A DNA stretch of 64,000 nucleotides from Scolanthus callimorphus (Eukaryota > Cnidaria > Anthozoa > Actiniaria > Edwardsiidae), in assembly GCA_033964015.1 (NCBI GenBank), contig CM066921.1, positions 25,525,355 to 25,589,354 of the forward strand, read 5' to 3'. Of this stretch, positions 45,513-56,148 are shown one piece after another. Each line of letters starts with the position of its first letter. The first letter of the stretch is position 1. Position numbers and translations under genes: made by a program. The notes beneath the pieces are model-generated. The model had not been told where the DNA came from, ran no database searches, and was given only the letters and a program-made list of their open reading frames with translations.

Positions 45513-47459
45513 AAATTCTATTATTGGCATTTCGTTGAAATCATGAAGCCTGCTATCTGATTGGCTTTCCACTACTCACTATATATCTCTCACAATGTGA
45601 GAGGAGAACCCACTCATAAACTATCACATTCCTTCACATTCCTGATTGGCTCAATTACACTGCTTAAACATTTGAATTAACAAAATGTTTATCTTACTAA
45701 GCGCAAATCAGCCAAAAACTATCCGACAGCCAAATAGTTATTAAAAATTTTGAATTGAAAAGGCCGTACTCATGAGTCAATCAGTCAACTCAGCTTGATA
45801 TGTACCATATTATCTATCTTGACTATTGGCTCATAGGAAATAGTCAATTGTAATCTAATTTATTTGTAATTATAGCATCGGCCATTCAAATTCAAATGTT
45901 TATTTTGAGAACTATTTAAATAAACATATATAGATAAACATTTGCCAATTCAGAATCCTAAATTAATTAGGTTTATATGAGCCTACATTCTTATGCATGC
46001 TCCGGTTGTGTACTTTTCTGTTCACAAATCTATATTGTGTTTAGTTTTTAATTATGCTGTAAATCAACTAATTCACCTGAGAAGAGTTTTTAAGTTCCTT
46101 CCTTCATCCAGTCTATTCACTGATCCATGATAACTCTATTTTCTTTGCAAATTGCATACCAGTCAACCGAAATTTTCAGATTCTCCCTCATATGGCAGGT
46201 AAATACAGAAAATGTATGAAAAAATCCAGAGTGACAATGCAGGTGAAATACAGTAAATGTATGAACATTTTCACAATCACTTTGTGGGTGACAGGCTTCA
46301 AAATCTTGTGACACCTGCTTAATGTGGGTGACTTGACAGCTATCAAATTGCTTCAGATGCCACATTGATGGTTTCAATCGATATCATTCTTGATGGTATC
46401 ATGGCACAGGCAACAATTCTCTGCAATCACTGCATAGAGCTACCATGGGAAATCAGCCAAACTACACTTCCCGTACATTTCTCTGCCTGGATGCAGCAGC
46501 AGACATGTAACAAGACCCTACCATTTCCAAGTAGTTGATATAACATTCATGTAAGATGCCTGTGACCTTCAAGGACAGGCTGTGGAGTCAGCTAGCCATA
46601 ATCCGCTGACCACGGCACATCATTCTTTTTTTAAACCACCCGCACTTTGTTGAAACTTTTATTTTGCTACACCCACACTGCACTGCACTAAAGCCAGAAG
46701 AATCTTCAAGATAGAAGGAGATGGGCCCATATGGAAGAAGAAGAAGAACGTTCTTCGGAGTTCAAGAGTGCATTACTGGGATGAAAACCACTCAGCTGTT
46801 GTTATCCTGAATGGCATGACAATCTGTTTTGTTGGCCATATGCTGAAGACATTGTAGTCATGGACATCCATCAAAAGAGTGAACGTAACTCTCTCATCTG
46901 GCAAGAAATCATGCAGTCTGGTAGTGAACATGTGTAGCTAAATATTTGTAGTCTTCCACTAAAATGAAAAACAGAAATGATAAGGATAGAACCAACACCA
47001 CACTGGATTAAATATGCTATGCCAAAGTTCTCTATGACACCAAGCGACTTTAACCACCATCCACAGAAATGTTTTAAAGAATCAAATTATTATCATGAAT
47101 ACAATAATTCTATCGAAGTTTCACTTCTGTCGCGGTAACCCTGCCATTTATCATCCCTTTTCAAGATCAATCACTGCAAATCGTCAGCTGTTAGAAAGAT
47201 TAATAAAAAATGCATCCTTACCTACCTTGAGAATTCTTCGTTGTAGCTGAAAATACTGCATTGGCAAAGAAACTGCCAATTTTGTTCCCATAAGTGCGAC
47301 TAAAATGCCGCCATCTTGGAATTTTCTGCTGTCTCGATTTCGCGCATGCGCACTCGTTCTGCGCGCGTGAATTCGTGCGCCTGCTGCGTGTATGACGTAA
47401 TTTGTTTACTTCTCTCTGATTGGTTGATTTTCGCGCGAAAATCTAAAAATAGCCCAAGC
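45513..47459. other. Right interior of the 8.27-kb element
   Basis: No recognised gene. A minus-strand open stretch at 46117-46377 has a Cys/His-rich start (CQVTHIKQ...CHPQSDCENVHTF...HLHCHSGFF) but no family match. It could be chance or a degraded zinc-finger exon. Confidence 0.35.
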
Positions 47460-47558
47460 TATAAAACACATGTGAGAACCCCCCAATAGGGGATGCACGC
47501 TCCTACTTATGAGCTTCTGACTCTAATACCAATAAAAATGTTTAAATATAAAAAAAAA

Positions 47559-48325
47559 GATGGTGAGGTCATTACGGGAAATATCAAACCGAAGCTGAGT
47601 TGATATTTCTGTAATGACCGAACGGCAGAGGTTAGTAAGTTGTTTATTATATGGCATTTTTCTCAAACCTTTTACGAACCGGAAGTCGCCTCGTTCATTT
47701 TCCCGCCGAAGTAACTCAAAAAACGCGCCCGCGTCGACTCACTCGACAAGAAACCCGTGTTTGAAAACCATGCCACATTGCTCAAAAGTGATCAATCTCT
47801 ACTGGTATGGACGTCAAAATACTTCGGAAACGATTCTTTTACAGATATTTTCGCGAACATGCTTCACTTAACAATTTAAAACTTAAATTTGAGCTTGTAA
47901 CGCTTTCAAGAAAAACACCCTTAGTTTCGAAAAAGCTGGAAAGCTGCAAAAGTGTTCTTTGAAACGCATTTTCAGATCTACACTATTAAAACAGGGCGCT
48001 ACAGGGAGCCAGAACTGGATTCAACAGCATTGATAATAACAGAAAATTGCAATGGTTATTTAGCCGACTGTATATTGAGGATGGGTTTGTGCAAAAGCGG
48101 ATGTCAAGTAAAAATGAATTCTACTCAACGAGATGGAGAAAGAAATCAAAATCAACGGCATCAGTTATCGTAAGCACAAAGTTTGAACTCGCTTTCTGTA
48201 TTATTTTTAGCTTCAAGTTTCTTGAATTCCTAATAATTTTGACTTTATATGTAGCTTCTACCTTTTGCTGCTATTTGGCTCCCTCTAGTTTTCATTTTCT
48301 CCGGATAGAGACCCGAATTCATAGC

Positions 48326-48328
<3 letters not shown>
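47559..48328. other. Right part of the foldback target and non-coding intron of gene A
   Basis: 47568-47620 is an inverted pair (GGTCATTACGGGAAATATCA / TGATATTTCTGTAATGACC), followed by GGTTAGTAAGT, which mirrors the sequence before 33024. The rest shows no supported gene. Confidence 0.5.
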
Positions 48329-48356
<28 letters not shown>

Positions 48357-48747
48357 TTCTCCCATGTAAGAGTGATAGGGATGCTCGTCGGGACATCGGA
48401 AAATATACCCTAAAAAATACCAGGACATCCAACCCCTAAAAAAATACCTTAAACAATAAAATGACCCCTAAAAAATACCAACAATAAACCTTTTTGTTAT
48501 TGTTTATTGTTTTTCATCTCAACAAGCTTATTTTAGAGCTATAAATGAACAAAGAAAGAAAGAAAACATTTTACTTGGTTTGTGACCCTTTCATATATTT
48601 GCGTACCCCTAAATAATACCATTTATTAGTGAAAGCCACAATGTTTCTCCGATACCCCCTAAAAAATACCTGAGAGTCGATTTTGACCCCTAAAAAATAT
48701 GACGAGCACCCCTATCAGGTCCGACATGTGAAGAACCCCCCCCGGGG
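48329..48747. repeat. Poly-G/poly-C-ended repeat, copy 3 (AATACC subtype)
   Basis: A G-run of about 28, then TTCTCCCATGTAAGAGTGAT, AGGGATGCTCGTCGGGA. The body repeats CCCCTAAAAAATACC at least six times. The right end is ATGACGAGCACCCCTATCAG, ACATGTGAAGAACCCCC, inverted relative to the left. No flanking duplication could be read. Confidence 0.75.
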
Positions 48748-48764
48748 TTGGGAGTCATATTATC

Positions 48765-48965
48765 TCAAACCCCTTCTAGGGGATTGATCCCTGAGCCCAA
48801 TTTTCCTGAAAATGTTTGATCCCTGAGTCTGTGCCAGAATTTTGAGCTGATCCAATTTTTTTATGCAAATTGATCCCCGATCCCAGCCTCTTCAGCCCAG
48901 AGCCTACCCTCTGAGCCCTGATCCCGGCCGTAATTGGGCATTGAGCCCTGAGCCCATATACATAT
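48765..48965. repeat. TGATCCCTGAGCCC minisatellite-like stretch
   Basis: Variants of TTGATCCCTGAGCCC / GAGCCCTGATCCCGG recur about eight times between the two poly-G/poly-C repeats, separated by T-rich spacers. It may be an internal part of another member of that family that has lost its ends. Confidence 0.6.
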
Positions 48966-49016
48966 ACCATGTTACGAGGCTGAGGTATATATTATTTCTG
49001 GAATCACGCATTACAT

Positions 49017-49400
49017 TTTAGACGGGGGTGCTCGTCGGGAAAATTGATTTTGATTTTGACCCTAAGGGAACAGCAAATTCACCCTAAAAGAAAGCAAATT
49101 TGGCGTGGCGACCACCAAATTCACCCCTAAAAGATAGCAAATTTGGCAGGTCAAAACAAATAAAAGCGAATTTTAGATCTTTTAGGGTTTTCATCCAAGT
49201 TTTCTTTGTAAATATCGGTTCTGGTGTCAGTACCAATATATTTCTGGACAAGGATTTGTCTGAGACTCCCCTAAGGGATAGGGCTGATTTAAACACCCCT
49301 AAGAGATAGCAAGTTTGTCAATTTTATACCCTAAGGGATAGGACGAGCACCCCCGTCTGAAAATATGGGGAGTCCTCCCCCCCCCCCCCCCCCCCCCGGG
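49017..49400. repeat. Poly-G/poly-C-ended repeat, copy 4 (GATAGCA subtype), 7 nt inside a splice donor
   Basis: CGCATTACAT flanks both sides (49007-49016, 49401-49410). The left end is truncated relative to copy 1 (starts TTTAGACGGGGGTGCTCGTC). Body units are CCCTAAAAGATAGCAAATTT. The right end is GACGAGCACCCCCGTCTGAA, AATATGGGGAGTC, a C-run and GGG. The right flank abuts the exon 1 donor of ADPRH gene A. Confidence 0.85.
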
Positions 49401-49416
49401 CGCATTACATACTTAC

Positions 49417-49684
49417 CATTGCTTCTTTATATTTCTTTGCCAGTTCAAGATAAAGACTTTCTTTACTCGACCAATCAGATACCAGCGCCTCTCCAGTTGC
49501 TATATGCAGAACAGTGTCATCACTAACTTTCCAGTGTTTTATTAACTCTCAGTTTAGAGACACCACCAAGCTCTTTTAATTGTTTATGGATATCTTCTCC
49601 ACAAAGTTAAACTCCATTGTCCACTTTTGTAACCAAGTGCATCGCCAACAGCACTCAACACCATGGATGCCTTGATTTGTCCAT
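49417..49684 (-). CDS. ADPRH: ADPRH-like gene A, exon 1 (N-terminus)
   Basis: ATG at 49684-49682. [19 protein letters not shown] and VSDDTVLHIATGEALVSDW, matching the ARH1 N-terminus; SDDT carries two metal-binding aspartates. Donor GAAGCAATG|GTAAGT at 49416/49417. Compared with exon 1 of gene B it is five nucleotides short, as five separate one-base losses, mostly in homopolymers (AAAT-CAAG, TGG-AGTT, near GTGGAG, and two near AATAAAACACTGG), which break the frame. Assignment to the same gene as exons 2 and 3, about 17 kb downstream, is by order, strand and splice phase. It may be a decayed gene or a poorly polished one. Confidence 0.72.
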
Positions 49685-51578
49685 TGCTTGTGAAAAACAA
49701 TAATTATTCAGGACCAACCAGACATATATCACCAGATAGTATAGTTTTTTTCTAAATAAAAATTAAACAATGTAGAGATGTATAAAATGCTGAAGTAACA
49801 TAGTAACACATTTTGGTAACAAATGGCATACAAAATTGTGTTCCCTGGGAAGGGGCTGGGGGTACTCCCTATATTTGGATGGTACTATATGGCCATATTT
49901 TTAGGGCCATGTTTGCAAAATGTCACTGCAGCATTAGTACACTGGGACAGCTTGCCGGGAAACTAAAGATTTTTCGCTTCGTTTCCAGGGAAAAAAAATC
50001 AAGACGACTGCAGCCTCGTACATTTTACTGTATTTCAGGAAATGTCACCATTTCAATGCAGTCTCCAGATTTTTGAAGCCCTGAGGTTGACATCCCTCTG
50101 AGTATTAAACTTAAATGTAGCAAACTTCGTCTACAACCTTCTCGACTGCTGCTGTGTCACTCAAAAGCACTGACCTGTATTGCTAGAGTCGAGAGAATTC
50201 GCCAAGCCCAGAATTCGCTAGATCACCGGCCAGTCCATAGCAACATGGACGGACGGACAAATCAAGTCAAAAGTAAGCGAATTTCCTCTAGGCGTTCCTT
50301 GCTCATTGGAAGGCTGGCAAGGAGTGTGGAGGGGAGGGGACGTCAAAAATTGGAGACCACCTTGAAATGACGAAACTTCAACTTCCTGAAATTCTCCCGG
50401 GAGAATGCAAAAGGTAAGTATGGCAGTCGTCTTTTTCCCTGGAGAGGACGTGAAAATCTCGAGAATACTCGGCAAAATCGGGAGAGTTGACGTCCCTTGG
50501 CAGGGGTGGGGTGAGGTGGTCAGTGCAACCACAGGACACCACAAACTTTCAAAAGCAAGTGCCGTCGTGTTACGCTATCCCTGGGATCGAAATGCTGCAA
50601 AATGATCTTACTCTACAGCATCAGTCTTTTTAGAAAACACTGACATTTATACTCCTAAATTGGACACTGACAGCGAACTTGACGCAAAAATATATATATA
50701 TATATCTGAATGACAGGAACACCCCCGACGCTCGCCCCTCCCTGTAAGGGAAGACTGGTACCCAATTTTTCAGGGGAGGTGGTGGGTACCGGCATCTACC
50801 CCCTTAGGTACCCAATACTCCTTTTTCAGAGCTCATTTTCTCAGAGCGTGATCTAGGTGTACAGTTTTTATTGCGCATATGGACTCCTCTCGCTTCGAGG
50901 AAAGCGTTGGGGCATTCACCTTTTAAATATCTATTTATTTAAGGAGATACTTGCTCCTAAACTTCAGTTCTGAGAGGTGGGTGGCTCCAGCACTTACCCC
51001 CCCCCCCCACCCTCCCAAAAAAAAATTGTGTACCAAAAAGTACGGATGTTTAGACCTATTCCCTAATGAGTAGTGAGCAAACGCAGCCTGGTCCCCACGC
51101 GTTCCTTGTGTGCACTGGAAAGGTAAACCGCTGAATCTTCCTGTAACGTCGCGCTTCTACCACAGGAAGCCCGCCCAGAACGCCGGGACTATAGGCTGTA
51201 GCAAACGTCTCTTTGGTGGTCGCGTTTTCCATGTGGGACACGTCATGCTATGGTGAGTTCATGGTTCAGGCGCGTAAGCGTCAAGAGTTAGTCGATTTAT
51301 TCTTTCTGGGTCAACGTGATGTCTTTCTGCTACAATCGCTATAAAAGGCGCTCTAATTTAAATATATGTTTTTACCTGGGGCAAATTAGATTTGCAAATT
51401 AGAATGGTTTTTACGCATGCGCATTCGTTTTCACTAGTTAATTTTAATTTAGCTTGTACATTTGCCTTGTGTCTTGTAGACTGCAAAACAATTCATTTAA
51501 TATCGCGCACATCCGCGTAAAAGAAAAATAAAAGACTTGCAGCGAACAGTGCGCGTAAATAGCTCATCCAATAATTGC
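49685..51578. other. Intergenic stretch between ADPRH genes, no gene seen
   Basis: Contains GGGGGTACTCCCTATATTTG near 49859, resembling a poly-G-family left end without a matching right end; the words TTCTCCCGGGAGAA near 50393; a short (TA)n near 50693; and C-runs near 50998. No supported ORF. Confidence 0.45.
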
Positions 51579-51970
51579 AGGCTCATTTACACGATAGTGA
51601 TTTTTTGGCACGGCTCGGATAAAAAGTGGTACGGGTACCAAATTTAATGGCACGGTTCGGGTATATTTGCGCTGTGTAAATGGCTTTGCCGTACTAAATT
51701 TGTGTCAGAGCCGGACCGAAATTTCATCCGTGCCGGGGACTACGTGGCGAGGTAGTCCAAGAACCATTTTTATCCGAGCCGTGCCAACTATTTATGTCGT
51801 GTAAATGGGGCTTTGGACTACCTCGCCACGAGTCCCGGCACGGATGAAATTCTGTCTGGCAAAATGTAGTACGGCAAAGCCATTTACACAGTGCAAATAT
51901 AGCCGAGCCGTGATACCGCTTTTTATCCGAGCCGTGCCAAAAAAATCCATCCCTGTCGTGAAATGAGCCT
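51579..51970. mobile_element. 392-bp MITE with long TIRs
   Basis: AGGCTCATTTACACGATAGT and TTTTTTGGCACGGCTCGGAT at the left are mirrored at the right (ATCCGAGCCGTGCC, AAATGAGCCT). Secondary mirrored words include GGACTACCTCGCCACG / CGTGGCGAGGTAGTCC around the centre. No coding capacity. Confidence 0.85.
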
Positions 51971-52017
51971 TGAGGCAAAACGAACTACCATTACCAACAT
52001 ACGACTCTGACATAATC

Positions 52018-52104
52018 AAAATACGACTATAGACACTTGGTTCGAAGGGGGGGGGGGGGGGGGGGGGGGGGCGCAAAATACGACTATAGACACTTGGTTC
52101 GAAG
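52018..52104. repeat. 29-bp direct repeat separated by a 25-nt G-run
   Basis: AAAATACGACTATAGACACT followed by TGGTTCGAAG occurs at 52018 and 52075, each followed by a G-run. It looks like duplication of a flank together with the G-run start of the next element. Confidence 0.75.
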
Positions 52105-52519
52105 GGGGGGGGGTACTCCCTCATGGTATACGGGTATGCGCCGCCCTATAGGGTGTGGTTTTTGGGCTCCTGAGGTCTACGGTAGGGTATCGTTTTTCGC
52201 TTGTTTGGTCACTGAGGGTATGTATTTCAGTATGGCTACCCAAGTGCAAACAAACTTTGTTCAAAGTTGTGCCGCAATTAGTGGAAAGGTGGTTTATTTA
52301 GAAACCTTTTATGATTATCAAAATACCGCTTTGATTGCGACCAATTGGACCACCCTGGTGATTAACTTCAGGTCTGCGGTAGGGTATACAATTTTGACCG
52401 TAGGTCTACGGTAGGGTATAAAAAAAACGAGGATTTTTGGTATCTGATAGGGTCTGGTTGGAGACCTGGCGGAGCACCCTACCCAAAAATCAGTGGAGTC
52501 CCCCCCCTCCCTCCCCGGG
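52105..52519. repeat. Poly-G/poly-C-ended repeat, copy 5 (TAGGGTAT subtype)
   Basis: G-run, TACTCCCTCATGGTATACGG, internal GGTCTACGGTAGGGTAT units (at least three) and right end ATCAGTGGAGTCCCCCCC with CTCCCCGGG. The 6-mer TCGAAG is on both sides (52099-52104, 52520-52525). Different internal text from the other subtypes, but the same architecture. Confidence 0.65.
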
Positions 52520-52942
52520 TCGAAGACACGGAAACTTCACCTGTTGCCAGGGTGCGTGAGTGTCTTATCTTCTTGCCATTCTTTCCCGGGGTTTAACCCT
52601 TTCCTAGCGGGAAATCCGATGTTGCCATCTCTCGTAGCCGAACAACAACAGCACTACACTCGTCACATCACGTCACCACTCATGAGCAATAGAAATACAC
52701 TCTTTCATCTTTTGGTCTAGTGGTAGCTCTTCTTGTTCCTCAAAAATGGTCTTTTATTTTATTTTGTACATCTATAGATATATATTATGATCTCGACATT
52801 CAGTTATCACAAGAGCCCTCACTTACGGCCATAATATAAACGTGATGTGTTTAGTATTATCAGTCAGCACAGCATAAGACGAAAAACCGCTAATTTTCCC
52901 AGAAAATGGTATCTTTTAGGATGTGTTCGCGGCGAAAATGCG

Positions 52943-53663
52943 GTACTCCATATTTTTGGGGCGGGGGTGCTAGTCGGGAACTTTTGATTTTACCCCTAAA
53001 AGGTACCTAAAATTAAATGGCGTCGCTTAGTTGATTTTGACCCCTAAAAGGTACCAACAAGACGTACCGTCGGTTGCATCTACCCGTTACACGCTCGACA
53101 AAAACATGTTCTGTCGGCACGTGAAACTTCGAAGTTTTGACAGTTGAACTTCAAAGTTTGCCCGCCCAAGCGTGAAGCTTTGGTGACGCTCGTGAGTGGA
53201 AAAAGGTAAAAAGTTCAGTTGATTTATTTCTTTTGAGCAGAAAAACTGTGAAGTTACCAGAATATTGTTTCTTTTGGCGGACTTGAATATTGTGCTAAAA
53301 ACGTTCAAGTTTGGCCGTCAAAACATCCAAGTTTCGCTGTCAAAACTTTGAAGTTTCGCGTGCCGACAGAACATGTTTTTCACATGTGTGTAGACGGGTA
53401 GCTGCAACCGACGGTATTTTCCTCGTAATTTTCTCTCTTATTTTTTACGAGGGAAAATACGTCTCAAATTCAGGCTATCAACAAGTGTGATTGCTTGATT
53501 TGCTAGGACGGACCTCTAACAGGTACCTATCTAGAAAAAATTGCAGGTTTTCGAAGTTTACCCCTAAAAGGTACCAGAGGCCGTGATTTTAAACCCTAAA
53601 AGGTAGGACGAGCACCCCCGACCAAAAATATGGGAGTCCCCCTCCCCCCGGGGGGCCGGTACA
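52943..53663. repeat. Poly-G/poly-C-ended repeat, copy 6 (GGTACC subtype) with nested MITE
   Basis: Left end TACTCCATATTTTTGGGGCG, GGGGTGCTAGTCGGGAACTT; body CCCCTAAAAGGTACC; right end GACGAGCACCCCCGACCAAA, AATATGGGAGTCCCCC. It matches copy 1 across its length (GGACGGACCTCTAACAGGTA is shared), apart from the 53066-53418 insertion. Confidence 0.8.
53066..53418. mobile_element. TA-flanked MITE nested in poly-G/poly-C copy 6
   Basis: Left CCGTCGGTTGCATCTACCCG and ACATGTTCTGTCGGCACG are mirrored at the right (CGTGCCGACAGAACATGT, CGGGTAGCTGCAACCGACGG) as TIRs of about 100 bp, with TA outside each end. Copy 1 at 3253-3594 preserves the uninterrupted site, which supports insertion. TA duplication suggests a Tc1/mariner-type origin. 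Confidence 0.82.
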
Positions 53664-53984
53664 CATGGTCCCCCTCTGGCTACGTCTCCGCTCAGAAATT
53701 GGAACAATCCCGGAATTTTTAGGATATTTTTCAGTGATTTTCAGTAATTTTCAAGGCGACTTTTCAATCTTGTCAGTCTATAACGTTTCAACCTTGATGT
53801 TTTTCATCTGATTTTTAAATTTTGGGTAAATTTTGTAAATAATAAAAAAATAATTTCTTTTTCCAGGAATTGCTCAAATTCAAGGACATTTTAAAAACAT
53901 TTACAGATTGCTATAAAAATCCAGGAATTCCCTGGTTTTCCAGGAGCCGCACGAAACATTATGGCCGCGCTCCAAGATTACTGT

Positions 53985-54450
53985 ACAGTAAAAAAAACCG
54001 CATAAGGACCTTAAAATTAAGAACCACCTGTTATGACAGAACCCAAAAATGGCAAGATTTCTACCCTAAGGTCAGGTAAAGTCATATAGGCTCGATTCTT
54101 TGCATAGAGTATCCTTATACAATAAGAAATAAAATAGAAATGAGTATTTTTTTCTAATTGATCCGTCTTTAAGATATGAGGAGTTACACTTTGGTTGCTG
54201 CAGCACTTTTTGACATTTTTTGTTAGAACTGTACAAATTTTGCCATAAAACGATGCAGTAACCAAAGTTAGCAGCTGATATCTTAAAGACGGATCAATTA
54301 GAAAAAACTACTCATTTCTATTTTGTTTCTTATTGTATAAGGATACTCTATGCAAAGAATCAAGCCTATCTGACTTTACCTGACCTTAGGGTAGAAATCT
54401 TGCCATTTTTGGGTTAGTGTTACCTGTCATGGTTATAAGAACCTTACAGT
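53985..54450. mobile_element. Foldback element, arms about 200 bp
   Basis: The left arm (CCCAAAAATGGCAAGATTTC, CCTAAGGTCAGGTAAAGTCA, ACTCATTTCTATTTT-type words) is mirrored by the right arm (TGACTTTACCTGACCTTAGG, GAAATCTTGCCATTTTTGGG). The core pair is 54032-54425, and weaker pairing extends to ACAGTAAA / TTTACTGT outside. No ORF. Confidence 0.85.
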
Positions 54451-55091
54451 AAAACATATTATAGGAAATCATTTCTCCTTTTAGTCTAACCAGAATGTAG
54501 GTTCTTAGTGTACGCGGATTTTAACTGCATTGTAAACCACATATATCGCTGCACGGTAATAAAGTTAAAGTTATAAAATAATTTTTTCTGAATGCTAATA
54601 TAAGGGAAAACAAACCTCGAATAGATTTGTGCCGATACTCTTTGTACTCTATTTCCATCCTTTTAATCTACAATTTCATCGTTGTCTGGTTAGAAGTTGT
54701 CTGATACTTGATATCTCTATTCAGGACTTCAGGTGCGGGTTGTTCAAAGGTGGATTAAATTTAAACCAGGTTTAGTTCTGAACAAAACCATCGAGTCACC
54801 ATGTTAATTAATCCTGGATTAAGTGCTAAACCACTTTCGAGCAACTGGACCCAGGAGCCCTAGGAGCGTCTATCTATGGGTAGGAAGGTGTGATAGCGAA
54901 CTGGAAAATGAAGTAGGTCTTAAGTTATTTTTAGAACAGCAGATTTGCGCCGCTTGAACAAACTTCTATGTAAAAAGCATACACTCCTGCATTCTAATTG
55001 GCTGAGCGAATGTGTGATGTAAGCTTTGCGTGAAAATTTGAAACTATATGACTTCATACGGGCTTCATTTTCCGATACGCTGCTTCGGAGA
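54451..55091. other. Intergenic stretch downstream of ADPRH gene B
   Basis: No supported gene. Short inverted words GGTTTAG...CTAAACC near 54760-54835 (GATTAAATTTAAACCAGG / CCTGGATTAAGTGCTAAACC) suggest a small degraded foldback. Confidence 0.4.
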
Positions 55092-55509
55092 TGAACGTTT
55101 CTAGGTACTACGGAGTTCACCGAACCGTGGTTCGCGTCGAAAAAAAACCGTATACGATTCTGTCTGCTCGGGCTCTGTTCTGCATTCCTTTCTCCATGGG
55201 AATGTATGTTTTTCTAAAACGTCTCTAAAAGACCTGAAAAGGTATGAAAACTGACAATGTCTATGAAAATTTTGGGAAAAGCCATCAGTTCTGCTGAGCA
55301 TCAGTTCTACTTTGCATTCATATTTCAAGATTTGTAACAGGTAAGTTTTTTTTTCTTATTTCGACTCAGTCGTGACGGTTATTTTCAAGAACACATAAGC
55401 CCGTGGAGAAAGGAATGCAGACAAAAACACGAGCCCGAGCGGGCAGAATCGTAGACGCTTTTTTGACGCGCATCATGGTTCGATGAAATCCGTAGTAACG
55501 GACGTTCTA
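55092..55509. mobile_element. 418-bp TIR element (MITE)
   Basis: GAACGTTTCTAGGTACTACG and TATACGATTCTGTCTGCTCG at the left are mirrored by CAGAATCGTAGACGC and CCGTAGTAACGGACGTTC at the right, with gaps. CATTCCTTTCTCCATGGG is mirrored by CCCGTGGAGAAAGGAATG. It lies 70 bp downstream of the ADPRH gene B stop. Confidence 0.8.
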
Positions 55510-55577
55510 CTATATATATTTTTTCATCCTCACAAACACTATTCTCTTGTTATGCTTGGCATTCACACCAATACAGT

Positions 55578-56148
55578 TCACATACACTTTAAGCTTTCTA
55601 GCTGCTCTGACTTATGATACAGCCTCTCAGCAATGCCTTCAATGCGCTCTTTAAACTCTAATCCAGAATAGTTCACCTCTGGGACACCATCCAGCCCATA
55701 TAAGGCCCGAACCACGCCCCTGCTATAACACCCGTACTGTCACTATCACCACCGTGGAACATACCCCTCAGACAAAGCTCTTCCCACGATCCTCCAGCAC
55801 CGAGTAGGGCATCATAAGCAATCATGGGCGCATCGTGACCGCTTGCCCCACCCCAACCTTGGAAACTAATGGACGTGTAAAACTCATCACGCTCGACAAC
55901 AGTATACTTCTCTGGGAACACAGGTTCTTTTATACCATCCAGGATACCTCTCTTTGTGAGGTAATCAGTCCATTTGTTTGTAAAGTATGACCAGTTCTCG
56001 CGAGTCTCGGGCACATCCCGTCCAGTCTTTTCCACGTACTCTAAAGCTCTTGGCAGGGTCGCCATTAGCCCTGCACCCCATTCTCTGATTGGTTTGCCCT
56101 GGATCGCATAGGATGTGAACAGTGCAGCTACCATACTGCCTAGGTAGC
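55578..56148 (-). CDS. ADPRH: ADPRH-like gene B, exon 3 (C-terminal half, stop at 55578-55580)
   Basis: Acceptor TTTATTTGCAG precedes [39 protein letters not shown] and [19 protein letters not shown] carry the second set of metal and ADP-ribose ligands. The C-terminus reads RIEGIAERLYHKSEQLES. A one-base loss in a G-run (TTCGGGCC here, TTCGGGGCC in gene A, ~55709) shifts the frame after AWFG; the expected frame resumes if one G is added. Length 571 nt, as in gene A. Confidence 0.85.

Larger units (their letters stand above)
39255..47519. mobile_element. 8.27-kb TIR element of unknown superfamily inside LINE B 3' UTR
   Basis: Left end CAGAAGCTCATAAGTAGGAG, CGTGCATCCC is the reverse complement of the right end (GGGATGCACG, CTCCTACTTATGAGCTTCTG). 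The similarity continues inward (CACATGTG...GCTATTTTTAG and CGCGCG). ACTCTAA is duplicated at 39248-39254 and 47520-47526. The interior holds a MULE-like MITE (39312-40015) and a 1.95-kb TIR element (43559-45512). No transposase could be recognised; the small ORFs at 40865-41047 and 46117-46377 resemble nothing I know. It could be a long non-autonomous DNA element, or an autonomous one whose spliced transposase I failed to see. Confidence 0.72.
33033..47558 (+). mobile_element. Full-length L1/Tx1-like LINE (element B), interrupted twice
   Basis: GATGGTGAG occurs immediately before (33024-33032) and immediately after an A-rich tail (47559-47567), a 9-bp target duplication that brackets the whole 14.5 kb. 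Inside are a 5' UTR, ORF1 (from 33119), ORF2 (to ~38800), a 3' UTR and the tail TTTAAATATAAAAAAAAA. Two later insertions split it: LINE A2 (33834-35162) within ORF1, and an 8.3-kb TIR element (39255-47519) within the 3' UTR. The ORF2 N-terminus is deleted, so it is not mobile by itself. Confidence 0.85.

Noticed and set aside
46117..46377. Cys/His-rich minus-strand ORF as a transposase zinc finger
   Set aside because: Spacing fits no zinc-finger class I know and there is no supporting downstream domain.
48047..48439. 130-codon ORF with a poly-Gly run
   Set aside because: Runs through the G-run of poly-G/poly-C copy 3; low complexity.
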